Shown: positions 58,694 to 64,000 of the stretch, in pieces
Position numbering within the stretch: position 1 is the first letter of the stretch
How the letters are laid out: each line of letters starts with the position of its first letter
Source: Engraulis encrasicolus
Taxonomy: Eukaryota; Chordata; Actinopteri; Clupeiformes; Engraulidae
Reading direction: 5' to 3'
DNA: 64,000 nucleotides
Assembly: GCF_034702125.1 (NCBI RefSeq)
Contig: NC_085862.1
Coordinates: 15,996,381-16,060,380, forward strand
Translations under genes and position numbers: made by a program
Notes under the pieces: model-generated
Told to the model about the DNA's origin: nothing
What the model saw: the letters and a program-made list of their open reading frames with translations, nothing else
The model's database searches: none

Positions 58694-61682
58694 CAATGAG
58701 AGAACTCATTGGATTGGTTAACACCCCTGTTAAGTGTGACTTCTTCTATGAAGGTTTTTTTTTTCAGCTCTCTGGGACAGTAGCACAGCAAAGGCTTTCT
58801 ATTGTGAGTTTGGCCAATCGTTTTGTCCTCAACTGAAGCAAGAAACAGCACAAATTGAAGTGAATTCCATACATGTCAACAACTAACATTTCCCTTTCAC
58901 GCGACACGCGATGTAAACGCAGTTAGCGATGATGCATGCGACTAGCGATTTGGACGAAGATCCTCGCATATCGGCGTGTCATAACGCATCGTTGCGCACA
59001 TGTTCTGTTACTCACCCGTGTGCACACATGAATCAACTGTAATACCCTTACGGTCACTTCCTAATGCTTTCCCCTCATTCTGTGTTACCGTGGGACTAAT
59101 ATCTAACCAATACAGAGTCTATAGGATGTATTTACTCCAGGAGGAAAATGCGAAGGAAATTCAAAATCGTAATTCAAATCGTTTTAACAAAAACGGATAT
59201 CGTTAAAAAAAAAAGTAAAAAAGTAAAAAAAAAAAAAATAATAATAATAATATATATTTTTTTTTTTTTACATTTTCGTAAACTATGGCGGCCAAATTTA
59301 AACTATGGCGGGCCGCCATAGTTTCCTCAATGTATGGGAAACACTGAGGTTATAAACTACAGTTGACATTCTTGACATGTTTACTCGGGAAAACACATAG
59401 ACAACATGTTCCAAGTCAACGTTAAAAAAAAATGGACAGTCAGTCAGAAGAAAGTGAGCACAATGCTATGTGCTATCAGATGATGCATTGAAGTAAAAAG
59501 TACATGTCTTTTATTATTAATATGCTTTCGGATGAAAGGCAAAGCAAGGCAATGTTATTTCTTTATAGCACATTTCATGTGATTCATAAAAATAAAAGCT
59601 TAAAAACAGCATTGACAGGGAAAACATGCAGAGTTTGGAGCTCTTCAGATGTGATGAATACTGTAGCTGTAGCCTCTTTACTGGCAGCGCTCCAGGCCAG
59701 ACCCATTAACGTCTCTCCAAGCCATTAGCCCTGTCAAAAGCCATTGAGATGGATTTCCGCATGGGAGACCATATTGATCTTTATGATGGGCTTCTGCCCA
59801 AGAGTGGATTAAGGTCAGTCAGTCAGTCAGTCAGTCAGTCAGGCCGACCAGGCAGCAACAGGCCTTTGTGGATTTCCTGATCAGAAGGTGAAAGCTCAAT
59901 AGCTTTATACGTGTGTTAATTGTGTGATGAATCGATTTGTAGCCTTCAGACTCAGTTAAAAACAACATCAAGCGGCTGTGGCATTGGTGTAATTAATTCC
60001 TTATTCGGTTGATCGTTTCACCCTAGTGACAGTTCATTCCAGCACCCCATCTCCTCATGATCTTATCCATTTTTTTTCTAAAGAAAAGTTCTTCTTTTCA
60101 CTTTCTGTAACCTTAGATAACACAGTCATGGGCCAAAGAGCACGATAAAGGTGTTTTATCAGGTAGCTGGCTGGCTGGTGAGGGAGAGGAAGGTGTTTAT
60201 CAGACGGACGGGCGGGCGGACGGGCGGGCTGGTTGGTACGGTTCACTGGGCACCAACACCTCTCCAATTCGCATGATGAGTGCTCCTCAGAAAAGCTCCT
60301 CTCGGTCTGTTTATCGACTCTCCTCTCCCCAGTGAAAGGTACAAAATGAAGAAGCTAGCTAGCAGCTAGATTTTCAAAGTAATAGGAGCCTCAAAGAAGC
60401 AATGAAATTACCCTAGTCTCACCCCTGCTTCAGTCCTTCCTTTTTTCACTCCTCTACTTCTCAATTTCTCCATCACTCCACTCTACTTTCATCACTTTTC
60501 CGCCACGCCAACCACTCTGCTTAGACCTCTGCTAATGACACAGGCTAGGCAGTTAGCGTGAAGAGTGCTTCTGACCTGGAGGCCGCTATCTCAGCTTTCC
60601 ATTGCACTCAATTAGAATGTGATTACATTGTAATGAATGGAACGGTGGTTCAGACTGTGCTCAGCAGTCACATTTGCTGGTGCCATTTTGCTCTATTTTC
60701 CTGTGAAATGCCAGACTGTCTTGTTGCTATTTTCAGAAGACTGAAGTTGTCTTGAATGACTGACCGTTTATTCTCACTAGCCTCCTATCTTCTTTTCAAT
60801 TCAGAAGCTGAAAAGTGTATTTTTCTTCTATATATGTGCATTTTGCAGCAGAAATGTGTCATGCAGTTCGTTCATTCATTTATAACAGCTCCCCATGATG
60901 TCAGACGATACAGGAAGCAGTCGAACCTGTAAAATATGAAACGTTCCCCTTGCCACTACTACACTACCAGCAACCTGCTCCGCACGCAGCAGATGGATCG
61001 TCTTAGAAACTCAGACGCTTTCTCTCAGTATAAACACATTCTCTCCCTCCCGCCTGCCCGCCCGCCTGCCCCGCTGTCTACGGTCTGCTTTCAGACTTCC
61101 CCCTCCGCTCCGACTACCTTAACATAAACCAGACAGTGGCGGCCTTTGTTATGGCCGGCCAGACAGACATACGGGTACAGCCCAGCACAGATGAAACTTC
61201 TTCCGCGCTCTCTTCTCTAGCTCCTCATCTGTCTCGGGCCTGGTTTTGTAAGACTTCCTGGGAGGAAGCGGGCTGGTTTCCGTAGGGCGGGAGTGCGGGG
61301 TGGTGGGAATCTGGAGAGCGAGAGAGAGAGAGAGAGAGGAATGAGAAGGGAGTGTGTGGTGTGGGTCTGGAGAGCGAGCGAGCGAGCGAGAACGAAAGGA
61401 AGAAAGAGGGGGGAGGCAAGGGTGGTGGGGAACTGGAGATGGGGTTGGCAGGCTGTTTTGACATCCGCGTGCAAAATGGTGACCGTCTCGGAGAGCCCCG
61501 GTCCGAGGTCACCTGAGTTTTCCGACTGTCTGTGTCAGATTCCTGCCCTTTAACCCGCCGCTGTCCCACCAAGCCTCTACATGAAACCCCACTCACAGCC
61601 CCATCCACTAGACCAGAGTCAGACAACACAAGGCTCAGTGTCTTGCATGTGTTTTATCAGTGCATGTTTGCATGGGGGTCCA

Positions 61683-61839
<157 letters not shown>

Positions 61840-62000
61840 AATAGAAGGCCACGTTGCAGGCCCCCCTTTTTTCCGCCTCTTTAAACCAGAAAGGCGTGTT
61901 GACATTCTGAGAGGGGGAAGTTGTTGTGAATTCTTTCTCACAGCCCTACTCCCTCGTCTGAGTGCCCTCTACCACTTTTACTCTCATTGTCTGTTCTGTT

Positions 62001-62200
62001 TCCTCTTCATATTTTTCTTCTTCATATTCATATTCATATTCATATTCTTCTTCTTCATATTCATATTCATATTCATATTCATATTCATATTCATATTCAT
62101 ATTATTCTTCTTCATATTCTTCATATTCTTCTTCTTCATATTCTTCTTCTTCTTCTTCTTCTTCTTCTTCTTCTTCTTCTTCTTCTTCTTCTTCTTCTTC
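62001..62200. repeat. Compound (CATATT)n / (CTT)n array
   Basis: CATATT hexamers alternate with CTT triplets and end in about 60 bp of pure CTT. Confidence 0.95.
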
Positions 62201-62346
62201 GGCCCTCATTAGGCTACTGTTTGCTGTACTGTATTGGTTCTGTGCTCTATCGGTTCTGATCCCTATTGTATGTGGTCATGGCCTTGCCCGAGTCTGACCC
62301 AAAAGCCTCAAAGCTCCACTGATGGCACCACTCACTGCATGTCTAC

Positions 62347-62622
62347 TAGGGCTGTAACCATGCACCCAACACACGATTCGGTTCATATCACGATTTGTGA
62401 CCTACGGTTCGATACACCCCACGATTTTTTAAATGTATCTTTTTGATGATCGTTTATAGGTTTATAACGCAATCACATCATATCATGTGGTTGTTTTTTG
62501 AACTGAACGGTAACAGAACTTTGAAAGGGCGTATCACGATACTGCCTTTTTGTATCACGATACAGTATCGTAATTCTGTGTATCACGATTTCTCGGTTCG
62601 ATACAATATCGTTACAGCCCTA
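62347..62622 (+). mobile_element. hAT-like MITE family M2, copy 2
   Basis: The ends TAGGGCTGTAAC and GTTACAGCCCTA are perfectly inverted (12 bp). ATGTCTAC flanks both sides (62339-62346, 62623-62630). It is 276 bp and non-coding, 80 bp shorter than copy 1. Confidence 0.9.
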
Positions 62623-62764
62623 ATGTCTACTGAAGCTCCGAGTCCAGACAGAGGAAAGGGGAGCTTCAACTGCAGCTAGAGGACAGTGCTCAGTCGGTCA
62701 CTGAGGTTATGTGTCAAGATGTCTCTCGGTGGAGCAGACTGGATGTTTTCATTAAGACAGAGTG

Positions 62765-62864
62765 TGTGTGTGTGTAGGTCAGGGCACGTCTGGTTGGCTG
62801 TGTGTGTGTGCGTGTGTGTGTGCGTGTGTGTGCGTGTGTGTGCGTGTGTGTGCGTGTGTGTGCG

Positions 62865-62940
<76 letters not shown>

Positions 62941-63300
62941 CCTAAACGTGAGTGCAGCAGCAGTTGCTCCGGTCACATCTGGCTTAGCGGCTGGCAGAGC
63001 GTGCGCGCGCATAGGTACGTGTGTGTGTTGCTCTGACAGTGTGTGCTTGTGTGTGTGTGTGTCTGTGTGGGTATCTTTGACAGTGTGTGCGTTTGTATGC
63101 AGTACAGTAGCAGTTGCTCCAGTAACGTCTGGTCTGCCCTGTTGTTCTATGTGTGCGTGTGTGTGTGCGTGCGTGCATATGTGTGTGTGCATGCGTATGT
63201 CTGTAGAAGCAGTAGCAGTACCATGTCTGCCCTGTTGTTCTGCGTGTGCGTGTTCGTGCATATGTGTGTAGAAGCAGTAGCGGTACCATGTCTGCCCTGG
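62765..63300. repeat. GT-embedded VNTR
   Basis: Units combine a 'gcagtagcagtt/accatgtctgccctgttgtt' block with a GT/GC stretch. Blocks are seen near 62953, 63103, 63208 and 63271. The GT part is pure at about 62872-62931. Confidence 0.75.
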
Positions 63301-63870
63301 CTGCTGGCAGTGGCACGGGCCTGACACTGTGGGGCTGTGGTTTGCTGTGGTTTGGTGTGGTGTGGTGTGGTGTGGTGTGGTGTGGGGCTGTGGTGTGGTG
63401 GTCTGACCCAGATCAGAGCTGGAATCTGTCCAGCATCCACGTGGAATCTACAGTTGGCAGCCAGAGTCAGTTCACCCTCAAAGCACACACCTGCATGGCA
63501 CACATACATGGTATGCCTGACCTACAGTATAGTGTGCATACAGTTCAGTATGTCTGCCCTGACTCGGTGGATTCAATGTGAAGAATTGTGCTTGGCTCAA
63601 CTACACAGCTACGTGCTCAATTAGCATGCACACACTTTATGTCTTCACTTTTCATATCCATAAACGTAGTGTTTTGTATGTTTACATTACTTTACTTTCT
63701 TTGCTTTACTTTCCTTCCTTTACTTTACTACTTTATTACTACTTTGTTATTTCTACTTTATTGTTTCAGGACAGACATTGATCCCACACACATGCACAGC
63801 TGTTCCAGATTGTAGCCCCGAGGCTAATGTCCATCTGTAGTCCCATAGGCAGTCTAGATGTTTATGTTAA

Positions 63871-63969
63871 AGGGGTATGCTTAACATGAAAAATAAGACA
63901 CTTTATCACCTTTATAAACCCCAGCCAACGATTTTAACTGTATTAAGCCCCAAAATAGTGGCATACCCT
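63871..63969. mobile_element. Short TTAA-flanked MITE
   Basis: It begins AGGGGTATGC and ends GGCATACCCT, inverted with a one-base gap. TTAA is at 63867-63870 and 63970-63973. It is 99 bp. Confidence 0.65.
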
Positions 63970-64000
63970 TTAAGCAAATTGTATAAAGCAGAGTCATATT

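Larger units (their letters stand above)
57476..59346. mobile_element. hAT-like element with CAGTGTTTCCCA ends
   Basis: CAGTGTTTCCCACAG at the left and, inverted, CAGTGTTTCCCATACA at the right are followed on both arms by GGAAACTATGG. TGAGGTT is at 57469-57475 and again at 59345-59351, overlapping the last two bases of the element. The 1.87-kb interior has no transposase frame but includes a second hAT-type end (caggggtgcccaacctt, about 58187) and a GA microsatellite. Confidence 0.7.

Noticed and set aside
62762..63327. 169- and 182-aa frames
   Set aside because: They are translations of the GT-embedded VNTR on both strands with no domain content.
63772..63815. Possible ddah1 exon 2 after 'tttattgtttcag'
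   Set aside because: The downstream sequence does not encode the conserved VDMMKEALEKL-like start of DDAH1 exon 2 and has no matching donor.

Overview
The window is teleost (ray-finned fish) genomic DNA. It has spliced vertebrate genes with long introns, tRNA-derived SINEs, many short inverted-repeat DNA transposons and an extreme load of long GT/CA and CT/GA microsatellites. There is no bacterial-style gene content, no CRISPR array and no phage. About 95% of the window is intron, intergenic DNA or repeat, and most short open frames are translations of microsatellites.

Three protein-coding genes are supported. (1) znhit6 (BCD1, box C/D snoRNP assembly factor), plus strand: the last five coding exons lie between 6290 and 27322; upstream exons, including the zf-HIT finger, lie left of the window or were not recognised. 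The final exon encodes a long acidic repetitive tail. Its stop codon is followed in frame by 40 more codons of tail-like sequence, so the annotated end may be a recent truncation or an assembly error. (2) ccn1 (cyr61), minus strand: a complete five-exon gene, 45777 down to 43813, 375 aa, with a TATA box and plausible CRE-like, TEAD and CArG sites upstream. (3) ddah1, plus strand: coding exon 1 only (51932-52225); the remaining 11.8 kb is the start of its large first intron.

The order znhit6 - ccn1 - ddah1 with alternating orientation mirrors human 1p22 (DDAH1 - CCN1 - ZNHIT6, read in reverse), so this is the ancestral vertebrate neighbourhood. znhit6 and ccn1 converge tail to tail across a 14.5-kb repeat-rich gap (28.5-43.0 kb). 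ccn1 and ddah1 diverge head to head across about 6 kb (46.0-51.9 kb) that holds the ccn1 regulatory region and one orphan exon-like segment. The three genes have unrelated jobs (snoRNP assembly, secreted matricellular signalling, methylarginine breakdown). The linkage is syntenic, not an operon.

The richest unexplained structure is in mobile DNA. There is a three-copy MITE family with target duplications, one copy inside a SINE and two forming an inverted pair beside the last znhit6 exon. A TTAA-flanked element carrying 18-bp palindromes sits inside a long foldback element. A 1.5-kb element with GCCGAT-rich ends has an unusually long target duplication. A SINE is nested in a Harbinger-like MITE. 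A hAT-like insertion has its empty site preserved in a neighbouring tandem duplicate. I found no new enzymatic or defence system; the points most worth checking are the znhit6 stop, the stop-free ccn1 intron and the transposon families.
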